Assembly (NCBI GenBank): GCA_951812925.1
Contig: OX638370.1
Location: 94,378,897-94,442,896, forward strand
Length of the DNA stretch: 64,000 nucleotides
Direction of reading: 5' to 3'
Source of the DNA: Calliopum simillimum
Lineage: Eukaryota > Arthropoda > Insecta > Diptera > Lauxaniidae
Shown: positions 48,998 through 60,565 of the stretch, piece by piece
Layout of the letters: each line of letters begins with the position of its first letter
Position numbering within the stretch: position 1 is the stretch's first letter
Notes under the pieces: generated by a model
The model's input: the letters and a program-made list of their open reading frames with translations, nothing else
The model's database searches: none
What the model was told of the DNA's origin: nothing
Position numbers and translations under genes: made by a program

Positions 48998-49753
48998 ATT
49001 CCCAGTGGAAATTTTTCACCGGAATTGTCTTCATTTATGCATGATACACAAACTGTGAAAAGTCCATTGCAAAGTCGTGTGCGCATAAAAAGTTATTCGG
49101 TCGCTAAAATCAGTTTTTTGCAAATATCTCGCTAATGCAAACTTTTACAGAAAAATAAGCGATATGTGTACACATAGAAGTAACCGTATAGAAGATATTC
49201 AATAGAAACCGGTTTTTTGGCATTTTAAGGGTTTTTTTGGAATATCTTCTAAACGGTTACTTCTATGTGTACACATATCGCTTATTTTTTGTAGATCTTG
49301 TAATTCTCTACAAATTTGGTCTCATTACTTTTTATCGTAGTATAGTACTTACCAATTCGCAGATATCCTTAAAAAAAAAATTTTTACGGTATATAGAAAA
49401 TTAAATTATTTTTCAAACGGCATTTTAATTTTGTTTGCAATTTAAAAAGTAAGATATTTTAATATGAACTCATAGGTACTTAGTATTTCATAACTGTTAA
49501 CAACTTTTTAAATTGGGCGATCTCCTAAACTAGAAGTCGTACGCAAATACTTTTAACGTACTTTTGTAGGAAATTTCCCGTGCTACAAAATTGGAGAAAA
49601 ACATTTTTCTGTAAAAGTTAGCATTAGCGAGATATTTGCAAAAAACTGATTTTAGCGACCTTTGAGCACACGACTTTGCAATGGACTTTTGACAGTTTGT
49701 GTATCATGCATAAATAAAGACAATTCCGGTGAAAAATTTCCACTGGGAATTCC
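48998..49753. mobile_element. Nested-hairpin MITE (~755 bp)
   Basis: The outer inverted arms (about 48998-49155 and 49605-49753) share AATTCCCAGTGGAAATTTTT, CAATGGACTTTT and TAGCGAGATATTTGCAAAAA. A second inverted pair inside (49156-49205 and 49239-49288) shares AAGCGATATGTGTACACATA and GAAGTAACCGTntAGAAGAT. No protein. Diverged relatives are at 660-1004 and 2735-3015. Confidence 0.75.
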
Positions 49754-50230
49754 CTTTAGTATTGATTTAAAATTGTTTTGTATTAAATTCTGACTTTTTT
49801 CCAAAAAAGTTTGAAATTTATTCCAGAAAAGTATGAAATTTATTCCAAAATAGTTTAAAATTAATACTTTTTTTGGCATTGTTTTACATAAATACTTTTT
49901 GGTTTTAAAATTAAACAAAATTTTTTACTGTGAAAGTACTTAAAAAAATGAAAAATTATGCCACCAAGGTGGTTTTCGGGGTAACTGAGTCTGAAGATGT
50001 TGTTGGAAAACGGAAAAGTTCGAAATGGCGCCGGAAAATTGTGCATGCCCCTAACGCCACCCAAGAAAAAATTCCGCCTATTTTTTACCTTTAAAGGGTT
50101 CCATAATTTTTTTCACACTTGGAATTAAAAAAAATTAATTTTTGGAAACACACTTGAATAGAAATGTATCGCTATGCACGAATCTGCCAAAAAAAAAAAA
50201 AAAAAATTCATGGGGTTCATGAGCGGTCCG

Positions 50231-50284
50231 CTTGGCCCTATGCTCCTCCTAGGAGTTAAAGGAGAATACATACATACATACATA
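50231..50284 (+). mobile_element. 54-bp LINE 3' tail with 13-bp target duplication
   Basis: CTTGGCCCTATGCTCCTCCT...AATACATACATACATA is the terminal piece of the LINE family. It is flanked by perfect copies of CATGAGCGGTCCG at 50218-50230 and 50285-50297. This is direct sequence evidence of a severely truncated target-primed insertion. Confidence 0.92.
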
Positions 50285-50599
50285 CATGAGCGGTCCGGGT
50301 TAAAGAAGAAACTTTTAAAAGTATGTGGTGACAAGCCCCTAAAAGAAAAATACACTGTAACGACTAAATCACTACAGCAATACTTTTGGAATTCAGTGTG
50401 GAAATAGGACGTAAACTTCAGAAAGGATATTAAAAACTTTCTGTACTGCAGTACCACGACCCTTTATGGAAAATACGTTGGCACTGTTATTATTTCTTAA
50501 AAGATAATTTGACACTTTAGCACTATAAGTACGATGTAGGGTATTTTATTTTTGGCAAGACCAAATATAACACCCTCACTGACAGTTTTTGTAAATTCG

Positions 50600-51583
50600 C
50601 ACATGAGTTTTATCATTTAACAACTTTTTCTGATTTTCTTTACTTTTTTTTTTGAGTTTAGTTTCGTTCCGTTCTATTCGTTGCGTTGTTGTTGAAATTG
50701 TAAATCCTTGGAAATTGTTTGGAAAATTCTGTGTGTTGTGTAGTAACAATGCGCACACATCAACGAACACACAATTGTGTACACAAACAAGCAAGCTACT
50801 GATAAACTCGTGTATCTTGTATCTCGTATCCATACTTCAGCTATAGTTTGAGCAATGAATTTCTCATGAGCTACGAAATGTGAAACGTGCTTAAAGTTTC
50901 ATCTTCAAAATGTAAACAAAATGAAAGGATGGACGGACGGATGAAGCAGAAGAAGACGAAGTAGAAGAAGAAAATAAAAGCGAGAGCACCCATATGAATC
51001 ACAACTTAAAGTTTAATGGGTGAGGCATAAAAAATTTATGAAAAAATTAAAATTGATGCCGCCACTTCCTGTCGGAATCACGAACGACAACAAACAATGA
51101 ATTTCTTAACGAGAGTCAAGTCAGCCAGTCAGTCGGGCTGTTAATTGTTCAACCAACAAATTAAGATAAGGATTATATGTTTGAACATGATATTAAATAA
51201 TAAAACAAATTATACCAAGAGTTTTGCTTATATTTCTTTAATTTATTCAAAATGTTGCAATTATGATTTTCTGAACTTAAAGCGCTTTAAAGATCTATGA
51301 ATTCATTGCAAAACTTGATGTGTACTAATTTTCTTTCAGCTAAAATTTTTAAAAGTTGGAAGTTAATAGCATACAAGTTTTAGAACTTAACGATAATTTA
51401 GAATTTTTAATTTTATATCTTTGGCTGTTTTTTAATTTGGTATTTCCAAAAAAAAGTCTTAATTTATTTAGATTTTATAATGATGTTTCGATTTTTTGTA
51501 GATTTAAAACGAAATTCAAACGTTTTGAAAAGTTGGCGAAACTCCCAAGGATATGCTTAGACTTTTCCATGAGTTTTGCTTCT
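50600..51583. other. Intergenic, unique-looking
   Basis: No gene or repeat boundary supported. An AGAAGAAGACGAAG purine-rich tract is at 50945-50975. Confidence 0.35.
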
Positions 51584-52877
51584 TATACCCTACACAGAGG
51601 GAATATTCACTTTGTCCGTCCGTTTGTAACGCAGAGAAGGAGGCGTGGCAGGTATGGAAAAGAATATATATATTCTTGATCAACGTCACATCCTGAGTCG
51701 ATATGGTCATGTCCGTCTGTCTGTCTGCCCAATCGTTCAATATTTTTTGGGACCAAGATAATTCGATGAGATTTGATACACTGCCTCCGTCCTCAAACTT
51801 AACTCGACTTATTGAAATTGAGCGAAATCAGTAAACGGACACGCCTACCTCCCAAACAAAAAATATGTTCAAAATAAAGGCGGCCAACTTTCAAAAAAGT
51901 CAATGAGGACATTATTGTGGTGTTGATGGGGGGGAGATGGGGTGAAGAACAGATGGAAGGTGGTGCACTTAAATTAGGGAAAAAAAAACACGTAATAAAA
52001 TCATAAGATTCACAAGAAAGAACAATTTTTTTAATTTTTTTTCCAAATATGAGTTTTCGTGAAGGATGTTATAAAAGTTTTTGCAACTACCTACGTAAAA
52101 TTTTACAACAAGCATTGCAAGTAATGTGTCAATTTTCAGTGATGTCTTTTTCGATCTCTTTAGTACTTCCTGGTTCACATAATTTGATACATAACTTATT
52201 TCGTCAAACAAGCTATGTTCCAATAGCTGTACAACCGGTCATTTCAAAAATGATAATGTGCTCGCAGATATTAAGCGTATTAAGGTTTGAGATTGTGAAA
52301 AATATATAATATGAGCAAGTGCGGGACATGCGGTCCCGAAGAATCTGAGACGGTTGGCCGCCTTATTCAAAATGCAACTTTAGGAGTATTTTTCACGACA
52401 ATGCAACCATAATAAACATAAATACTAAGGACTGTGGGCACAAGCTCTGGCTAAAAACTATAAAAAGAAGCTCTAAACAAAAATTAGACTCTCTTATCTG
52501 AGAGGGAGTGGCACCTCCCGTATGAACAAAAGCTTCAAAGTGCTATACTGAAAACGTTTTTTGCGCTAATCTAACTAAATTTCACTCAGGAAGTAAAACA
52601 GTAAAGGCAAGTTTTGAGCAAAAGCTAGGCGACCTCGGACAAGAGGGCGTGGGAGCTCTTATGTAAATAAAGTTTCCAAATGTTATACTGAAAATGTTTT
52701 TTGACGTTATCCAACCAAATTTCATGCAGACACTGGGAGCAGTAAGTGCAAGATATGGGCAAAGCTATGTGAATTCGGACAAGTGGACGTGGCACCTCTC
52801 GTACAAACAAAATTTTCAATATACTGCAGTGTGGGGTATTTAATGTTTGGCCAGGCCAAAGGTAACACCCTTACTAC
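51584..52877 (+). repeat. DINE/Helentron-like element, longer copy
   Basis: It starts TATACCCTACACAGAGGGAA, contains TATATATTCTTGATCAACGT and GAGTCGATATGGTCATGTCC, and ends GGGGTATTTAATGTTTGGCC then AGGCCAAAGGTAACACCC. GTGGCACCTC-type blocks at 52503, 52645 and 52784 give periods of 142 and 139 bp, matching the copy at 39877. An unrelated ~400-bp stretch (51900-52310) may be an insertion. Confidence 0.7.
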
Positions 52878-54388
52878 TGCCTTACTCTGCCTCAGCGGCA
52901 TCTCACCTCCTTACGAACCTTCTACAAACCATAACAAACAATTTAAAAAAAGTTATGAAAATCGGCCGTGTAGTTTCCGAGTCCATAAGCTACATACGAA
53001 CACCACCATTTCAATTTTATATATATAGATTAACTGTACGATGCGACTTGAATTTGGTTTCATATGTCCCTTACATTCGGATACCTACTTTCGTTTTTAT
53101 TTTTTTTTTTTATATATCACCCTAATCTATATAAATCCTCTTTTATATACAAATTTGATTTGTAACAAAAGTTTGTTCTAATTTGCCAATAGCTGTTTTC
53201 ATAAACTCTATCGCAACTAACCTTAAACATTAAAACAATATATAATTTAAAAATAATAATAAAGTTTATCCAATTAAATCATGCAATATGTAGCACAAAT
53301 GTATTATAAGTGTGTAGATATCTCGTATTTATGTGCGTAGAAATAATGCAAGTGTATGCATTTCTCATTAATTTTAATAACTGACAATGTCCTGTCCGAA
53401 TAACCTTCTTTCATATTAGCTGCAGTTCAGGATCAGCATCATCATCACTTCATGTTTTATGGCGTGGAAGTGCAAAGTGGAAGCAGCAGTCACACAAAGT
53501 CCTAAAAAGTTCGAGTTAAAACGATATGAAAACAATTCGCTTTAAATTAAGCTTTAAGTTTTCACATCAAAGTATCTCACGAAGAAGAAGAAGCCCAAGT
53601 ACCGACCGAAAGTCGACTGACTGACTGCATCAACGCGGCGCTTCTTTGGAAATTTAATGCAAAAACTTTTACTTCTTACTCAGAATTCAGTCTCATATTT
53701 GTTAGTTCGTAAAGTTTTTCGTTGTATTCTTGTTCTTCTATTTTGGTTTAGTAAGGCAAGAATCTAATTATGATACACGAAGACAGTCAGACGGACAGAA
53801 GGGCGGACTGTGTGGAACATAACAACAGAAAACAGAGAAATGTAGAAAGTGCACCGCAACACTTGTCGCTGTGGTTTTGAAAATAATTTCGATACGGGTT
53901 GCATTCGTGGGGATTGAACTCACATCCGATTCAACGTAGCAGCTGCCATGTCACAGCTTAAAACTTTGAAGGTGTTATCAACGCCACCGCAAACATGTAC
54001 GAAATGGAATTTTCAAAAGTTCGAAGAATTTTAATGAAATAGAAAAAAAAAGAATTCAATGACAATTTTGTTCGGTAGCTCTGCGGTCAGTCACTATCAA
54101 GTTTCTAAAACTCGCAAAAGGAGAAACATGAAACTAATAAAATGATCTCATAATTCTATAACTTTCCAGATTCTGATAGTTTTATTACGGCGAAATACGA
54201 TAAACATCTCAACAGCTTGAGCAAAATTAATGTATATGAAAGAACCATTAATTAAAGGTTTAATCAGAAGTTAGAGCTTTTTTGACCTGAAACACCCCCT
54301 TAAATATTAATTAAAAACATCTTTGGAACTACTTGACGAAGACAATTTGGAATTTGGTAAAGTGCATTATTACTCATAATAGAGAATG
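52878..54388. other. Intergenic; one B-box-like site
   Basis: No supported gene. On the minus strand 53967-53900 reads TGACATGGCAGCTGCTACG and then GAGTTCAATCCCCAC. This resembles A- and B-box spacing of a tRNA-derived sequence, but without a cloverleaf. Confidence 0.3.
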
Positions 54389-54396
54389 AAGTAGTA

Positions 54397-54767
54397 CAAG
54401 GGTGTCAGCGTAGAACAAAAGTGAGCCAATTTTGGCTCGCCTACAAAAACAAGAATATTTCAATAATTTTTTAAATTTCTGAGAACTACAACACACACGA
54501 AAATTGTTTGCTGTTATTTTTGAGCTCGTCAAAATTCGCGGAATTAAAATATTTATGAAAAATTGTTTTTGTTGTTTCGCATAAAAAAAAAACAACAAAC
54601 ATTTTTCGTGTGTGTTGTAGTTCTCAGAAATTTAAAAAATTATTGAAATATTGTTGTTGTTGCATACGAGCCACCAAAAAAACAACAAACAAAAGGTTTT
54701 GTGATTGTTGCGAAAATTTTGCGCTGACTGCGCTTGGCTCAGTGATTTGAAAACGCTGACACCCTTG
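54397..54767. mobile_element. hAT-like MITE, 371 bp, with 8-bp TSD
   Basis: The terminal repeats CAAGGGTGTCAGCG and CGCTGACACCCTTG are perfect. They are flanked by AAGTAGTA at 54389-54396 and 54768-54775. Inner inverted blocks (ATATTTCAATAATTTTTTAA and TCTGAGAACTACAACACACA with their complements) make a long hairpin. An 8-bp duplication and CA...TG ends fit hAT. There is no transposase. Confidence 0.88.
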
Positions 54768-54775
54768 AAGTAGTA

Positions 54776-55199
54776 GACTGCGCCACACCACCATTAAAAT
54801 AAATTCATCATATCTCTGAAACAATTTAACGTACATAGATGATTTCAAATTTTTATTGCTCCCATAAATTTTACATTTTATATAAATTTTTTTTTTTCAA
54901 TTTTTTTAAAATTTTTTTTGCATGTGTCGAAAGATCATGATTTGTACTATCTAGCGTTAGGAGGTATTTCTATATATGTGGAATAAAGTGGTACTTCCAA
55001 GTTAACAAAATATAAAAAAAAAATAGAAAAATTTCAGAGCTCTGGAAAAAAGGTAAGAACCGCTAAATTCAATTTACGTGGTGTTTTATTGTAGCTAGTA
55101 ATGTGAAATAATACCATTATATAAATAAATAAATAATAAAATGCAAAAAAAAAATGTTTTGGTAAGCCGATTTTAATGGAATGAAAACAGCCGCAATTT
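54776..55199. other. Intergenic, nothing recognised
   Basis: AT-rich with long T and A runs; no supported features. Confidence 0.35.
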
Positions 55200-56730
55200 A
55201 AAGGTAACGTGGCAGATACAAAAAAGGAAAACGTTTTTAATGGCGCTTTAACCGCGATCTAATTTAACGGCAATTGCATTTCTGACGAACAGACTATGGA
55301 TACATCCTGACTACACTTAAATTATAGCAATTTTTAGAAGCCTGCTTTCTCTTAAAGACGATAATATATGTGTAACGTGACAGAGATTTGTCACAGTAAA
55401 TTTTATATTTCATTTTTTAATTTCAATCGCCAATTTGTCGCACACGATCGCCTCACCAAGGCTGAAATGAACAAAGATTACACCGAAAAGCTCAAAAAGT
55501 TGTAACATTTGAGCAATACAAGAAGAAAAGTGCCGCTGCCATGCGATTGTATAACTTAATAAGTGAAAAAGTGGGCGTGGCACTTATTTAATTTCACCTT
55601 TTTTCCACCCACCGTAAGGTATATATGTTCGCCATCATTCCATTATTTTTCATCAAAATCGCTTGCATAGTTTGTGAGATATGTATTAAAATCTAAAACC
55701 ATGAAATCATTAATCCTTTGTATGGCGTTGAAAAAACCCTTTTTTGTAATGGCCTATATCTCGTAAAAAAGTAATACAATCTAAAAATATCGTCAGTATG
55801 GCTTCTTCTGAATACAGTTGGCTATCCAAATCCATTGAAAAAAATCAATGATACCCTTTTCTGCTTTTGTAATGTAGCTTTAATTAGAACCCAAAACAGT
55901 GATTTTTTAATTTTTAAGCAAGGATAACTCAGGATCCAGACGTGATAAAAAAAAAAAACCAAACTCAGATTCGTAATAAGCAGATCTAAGTTCATCATAT
56001 ACGGCTATAAAAAACTAGGACGGAAAACAATGGTAGGCCTGGATGGGGTGTAGGGATTTAAAAAAATGGACCGCCGCAGATTCTAGCATCATCCTAATTT
56101 AAGTAACTTGGAGTCCTACCACTAAGAATCTAGGCTCAGATTCCGGTTCTCATATTTTTTATACTCAAGTCCGTCTGGCGCCTAACCTAATGAGAAACTT
56201 GGGTAAAATGAAGCTTAAGGGAGGTTTAACGAAGTAGGCATACATGATTTAATGCTCTTTTTCATTCTGTTTGTTGTTACGAACATTCACAAGGGTATGA
56301 ATATATTTTTTTATACAATTTTTCAGACGGTGTAGCGTGGCAGATTTTGTATGTCACTTGGCAGAGACAATATTTTTGCTCTTAAATTATTTCCATATAC
56401 GCTTAATAGATCATCATGAATGCAGTTCACTTTATTCATCTTTCATTTCTAACACATAAAAATTTGTGATCGATCGGTTGGGTAGAAGCGCAGAATTTTC
56501 GATGAATGTATGTGTACCTCAAAAATGACTTCCAAATTTGTGTCACGTGGCAGAGAAGTTTGACTGCTAATAACACGAAAACCACACAATTTACAATAAT
56601 TCTTTGTTCAAAGGAAATGTGTATCTCAAGAAGCTTAATAATATAAAATTCTTAAATCATGAACATTTCACCTATTTAATATAGATATGACCAAAAAACA
56701 GCGTACGAATGTCACGTGGCAGATTTTGAG
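55200..56730. repeat. Region with recurring CACGTGGCAGA motifs
   Basis: Variants of GTCACGTGGCAGATTTTG appear at 55206, 55374, 56332, 56352, 56541 and 56710. Some spacings are about 170-190 bp, as in an old tandem repeat. Between them, 55560-55740 carries the GTGGGCGTGGCAC dispersed repeat. No coding signal. Confidence 0.5.
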
Positions 56731-57923
56731 ATTGACCACATCATTTATGTTAATTAAAAAATATTTTCATAGATTAGATTTGGTATATGTGTTAGGGCAC
56801 TGGGAGAAATAATTGTTCACGCGCATAAGTAGATAAATATGCTATATGTAAAATTCATCGCGACACATAACATCATATTAAGATTTTTTTTTTTTTTTTT
56901 TTGTGTAAGGTCTCATACTTGCAAGAAAAGTTGTCACCCTCATACATGGCAACTCGATTGAACAAAACATGTAGATGTCTGTGTTATTTAATTTTAAAAA
57001 GTTTCAAAGTTGCCCCAAAACTATTTAAATTGCATGAATTTTTAATTATTAATAAGTAACAGGATAAATGAAAATCCTTGCTCCAAGCCAACAAAATAAG
57101 AACAGAGAGAGAGCACTTATTTTGTGATTTGCATTTTAATTTCTTTTTGCTTTCACAATTTGTCGAATGGCCAAAATAGATATGACTCGAACACAAACAA
57201 ATTTGTACAGAATTTAAGACTGCATCTGACTCTGTGCACATCAGCGCGAAATGCGTTTTATATAGGATTTTCATGGGAGATTTCTCATTCTCTTTAGAAA
57301 AGTTTTAGGCTGATTTTAAATTCGACTGAATTTTCAAAATTCTTCAGACATATTTTTTAAAATCGAATTAAGAGATTTTTCAATACCTACAAATTATTTG
57401 AACACTTTTTTTAGAAACAAGGGCCTAAAATAAAAATGTCAGCCACAAGTTTTATTCTACAGAGTTTTTTCTATAATTTGATGCTAAAAACTTAATAATT
57501 TAACAACCGTACTGCAGTGTGCCGAACAATTCCATTGTGAAAATAGACATGATCGACGATACACTATACGTACCTACATGTGACTTGAATTTTTTGAAAC
57601 GGGAAACAAAAACATATTTGAAAGTACAGTTTTTTTCTTTAAAACCTAATTTAAATTTTTTCGATATTTTTTTTTTTTCTCAGAGATATTCTAACCTAGA
57701 AGTTTTCGTTCCAAAGTCCAAAAAAAAAATTCACACGTATTTCTTAGACGATTCTAAGCATTTTATGTCTTTTTTCGTAACATGCCTTCCTCTTTAGTAA
57801 AAAAAAGCGTTTTGCCTACCGTAGCTAAAAACTCTCATTTTACGACCGAACCCCATCCTGAGTCATTAACCATTTTAAAGCTTACGAATCGGGCTATATA
57901 TATTTTTGATACTATATTATAAT
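56731..57923. other. Intergenic, nothing recognised
   Basis: AT-rich DNA. Open frames on both strands look accidental. Confidence 0.35.
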
Positions 57924-58368
57924 AGCTTTGTTTGATGATTGCTCTAGAGTACTCTAGAGCAAGTTAGAGCAGTCAAAAGTGTTCGATGAATGTTTTTTCT
58001 GCTCTAGGTTGCTCTATTCTACTCTGAAAAGTGTTCGATGGGTCTGCTCCAAACTGCTCTGTTTGCTCTTTTCTGCTCTAGATTTTTATGTAGAGCAGGT
58101 TGGAGCAGCAAATTTTTATAAGAAAAATCAAAATAAAATAAATATTTTTAAAATTTATCGTCAATTTTGATATTCATATTTTATTTTTAACGTAAAAATA
58201 TGTAAATATTTCTAAATTTTTGCTGATTTTCTCAAAGTTGCTTGTTTTGTGTTTTTTTAAATTTCTTTTTTGCCCTTCTCTACTCTACTCTAGCCTGCTC
58301 TAAAAGTCATATGACAGTTTTCAAAAGCTGCTCTACTCTACTCTGATCTAAGTTCATCAAACAAAGCT
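57924..58368. mobile_element. TIR element rich in GCTCTA/CTCTACTC
   Basis: The ends AGCTTTGTTTGATGA and TCATCAAACAAAGCT are perfect inverted repeats, with AAT on both outer sides. Subterminal runs of CTCTAGAGC, TAGAGCAG and CTCTACTCTACTC are concentrated near both ends. 445 bp, no protein. Confidence 0.75.
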
Positions 58369-59767
58369 AATATCAAAAACTTCCAAGTTCGACAAAAAAA
58401 GTTTAAGTTGAGCAAATTTTATAAAAATTCACACTTTAGTGCTAGTACCAAATATTACATTTTGCTTCGAGAATGTGTCACATCCTTACAAATTTCTATT
58501 TAAAGTTTATATGCATTCATATTAGATCTCTCAGTCTTATATTTTTCATATTTTTTTGTCATTATTATTGCATAAATTTTATCAATGTTATCCATTCAAA
58601 CTTGAATTAAATTGTCCCATTGTAGTTTACTCTTTGTCTTTAATGTATGTACTCGTTATTTTATTCGCAATGCACTAACCATGGTTGAGTTACATGGTTG
58701 AATCATGGCACTAACAGCCGCTAGATGTCGCTATCAACACCTTACTCCGCGATGCCGGACTGTGGGTATTTACCCATTTTATTGGTATTTTCGTTTTAGA
58801 ACTATCTAAATGGATATTGATGGTCGCACTAAAGTTCTCGAAACAAAATATGAGTATTTTTTTTTGCAACTCCGGCGTGAGATTAATAGGGGGTACACAC
58901 TAGCGATCATGTTCATCAGTCAAATATGGCCGCTGACTGTCACTCAACCACAAACTATTTTGTGGTTGACTGGTGACTGAAGAAAAATAGCGGCCACACA
59001 CGCATGCAAGAGAAATTTGAGCAAAACTGACGAACTTGATCGATAGTCTGTATTGGCTTTAAAATAAAACATTTGAAAGCAATTGTTTGCACAGTTTGTG
59101 CAAAAATATGCTTTGCGCATATTTGCGGCATGGAAATTTCAATTAAAAACATTCAAAAACACATGTGAATACATGCTTAGTTCTTCTGTCAAAATCAAAA
59201 TTTTATGAAAAATTAGTGTTGACGAAAAATGTCTGAACTTTTATAAAATTGAATGATCAGTGTGGACAGTTTATATCCTTTAGATCTTGATTTAGCTCTT
59301 TTTTTTTCATTTGCTCCAAAATTTTGTATTTAGCTCCAAGCTCTTTTTCAGCTCTTTTTTTTTTCGTTTTAAAGTTAGCTCTTTTTAGCTGTTTTTAAGT
59401 TTTCACCAAAAGTAACATTATGTTGAAAAGCAATCAGAATTTTGTTTCAGAACTTTCTTCTGTCAGCATAGCATTGTTTGGAAAGACATAATTTTAGTTG
59501 TATTCTAAGAACAATCTCGATCAGAGAACGGTTAGAAAATGAGTACATAAAGATTTACATTATATAATTGCATTATATTTAAGAAAGATTCACGTAATTA
59601 AAGATAGACACTTTAAGTTTCCTCAGTACAAAACACTGATTTTTTTAATACAATGGCTACTTTCTGCAGAGTTTGGCGGTTTTTTTTTTTTTTTTTGTAT
59701 GAAATTTGCCTTCATTACAAAGGACAACATTTTTGATTCATTGACCTATGTCAATATTAGCCACTTA
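58369..59767. other. Intergenic with one hairpin
   Basis: A hairpin at 58932-58997 pairs GGCCGCT...AGCGGCC and CAACCACAAA...TTTGTGGTTG. No gene; AGCTCTTTTT-rich sequence at 59295-59400. Confidence 0.4.
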
Positions 59768-60152
59768 TGGTGGAGTTAGCCAAGAAGTAGCGTTTCGTAA
59801 CGTGACGTCTGTGAAAATCAATCAAATGGCAGAAGCGTGTAAGCGATTAGTGAAATCGTAAAGTAGCGGTACGCAACGTTGAGACCTGTTGAAATTAGAT
59901 TTTCAAACGTCGCGCTACGTTGTTAGATAAAATAAATTAAATTTAGATGTTATAAATGAAATTTTTTGAACAAATTCATTAAATTAAGTATGACAATGGA
60001 TGCTTGTTTACAAAAACTGGAATTTTTCAAGTAATTTTTAAGTTGTGAGGTGACACCTCGAACGTTGTCCACCGTTTTCACTAATCGATGCTACGTTGAC
60101 AAGCAACCGTGACGTTAAGTTACGAAACGCTACTTCTTGGCTAATTCCAGCA
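59768..60152. mobile_element. Harbinger-like MITE, 385 bp
   Basis: The inverted ends TGGTGGAGTTAGCCAAGAAG and CTTCTTGGCTAATTCCAGCA continue into TAGCGTTTCGTAAC. TTA lies on both sides (59765-59767, 60153-60155). A 3-bp TTA duplication fits PIF/Harbinger; the superfamily call is inference. Confidence 0.7.
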
Positions 60153-60453
60153 TTACTTTAACAACATTACTCGACGTGCAAATGTCAAAATTGATGTGAT
60201 TTGATGTTGTGAAATTTTTATTTCATAACATACTCCACTAGATATTTTGCTGTTATGACTTGAACTATTGCATGATTTATTGCTCGTCGAGTCGGGGTGT
60301 AATACAACACAGTGAAATCTTTCTAGTATACCATTATAATAAATCGTTCGGAAATAATAAATTTTCAAGGTCAATTGATAAGTGTTCAATTTGTTCAGAA
60401 AAATTACAATTTTGACAATAAAAACAGTGATTACAGCCTAAAAATCAGTTTAT

Positions 60454-60565
60454 CGTCGGCTGAGTATTATTTTGCCGTAAACGCCACTTCGTTGAAAAAG
60501 CAAAAGCAGATAACTTGTGCTCGTCTCTATAGTGGCGTTTACGGCAAAATAATACTCAGTCGACG
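60454..60565. repeat. 34-bp-arm hairpin
   Basis: Left arm 60454-60487 and right arm 60532-60565 (GTGGCGTTTACGGCAAAATA...) differ at one position over 34 bp, with a 44-nt loop. A related single arm is at 19382-19414, so it is a dispersed sequence and not unique to one locus. Confidence 0.7.

Larger units (their letters stand above)
47648..50578 (+). repeat. Degenerate DINE-like element interrupted by insertions
   Basis: The left end TTTTTTACACCCTACACACA and right end GATGTAGGGTATTTTATTTT then GGCAAGACCAAATATAACAC mirror the ends of the copies at 39.9 and 51.6 kb. The GGGCGTGACATCTC block is at about 47760 and a GCGTGGTATCTC block at about 48613. A hairpin element (48998-49753) and a 54-bp LINE tail (50231-50284) lie inside. 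Confidence 0.45.

Noticed and set aside
53895..53967. Minus-strand tRNA gene
   Set aside because: B-box-like TTCAATC loop, but acceptor and D stems do not pair.
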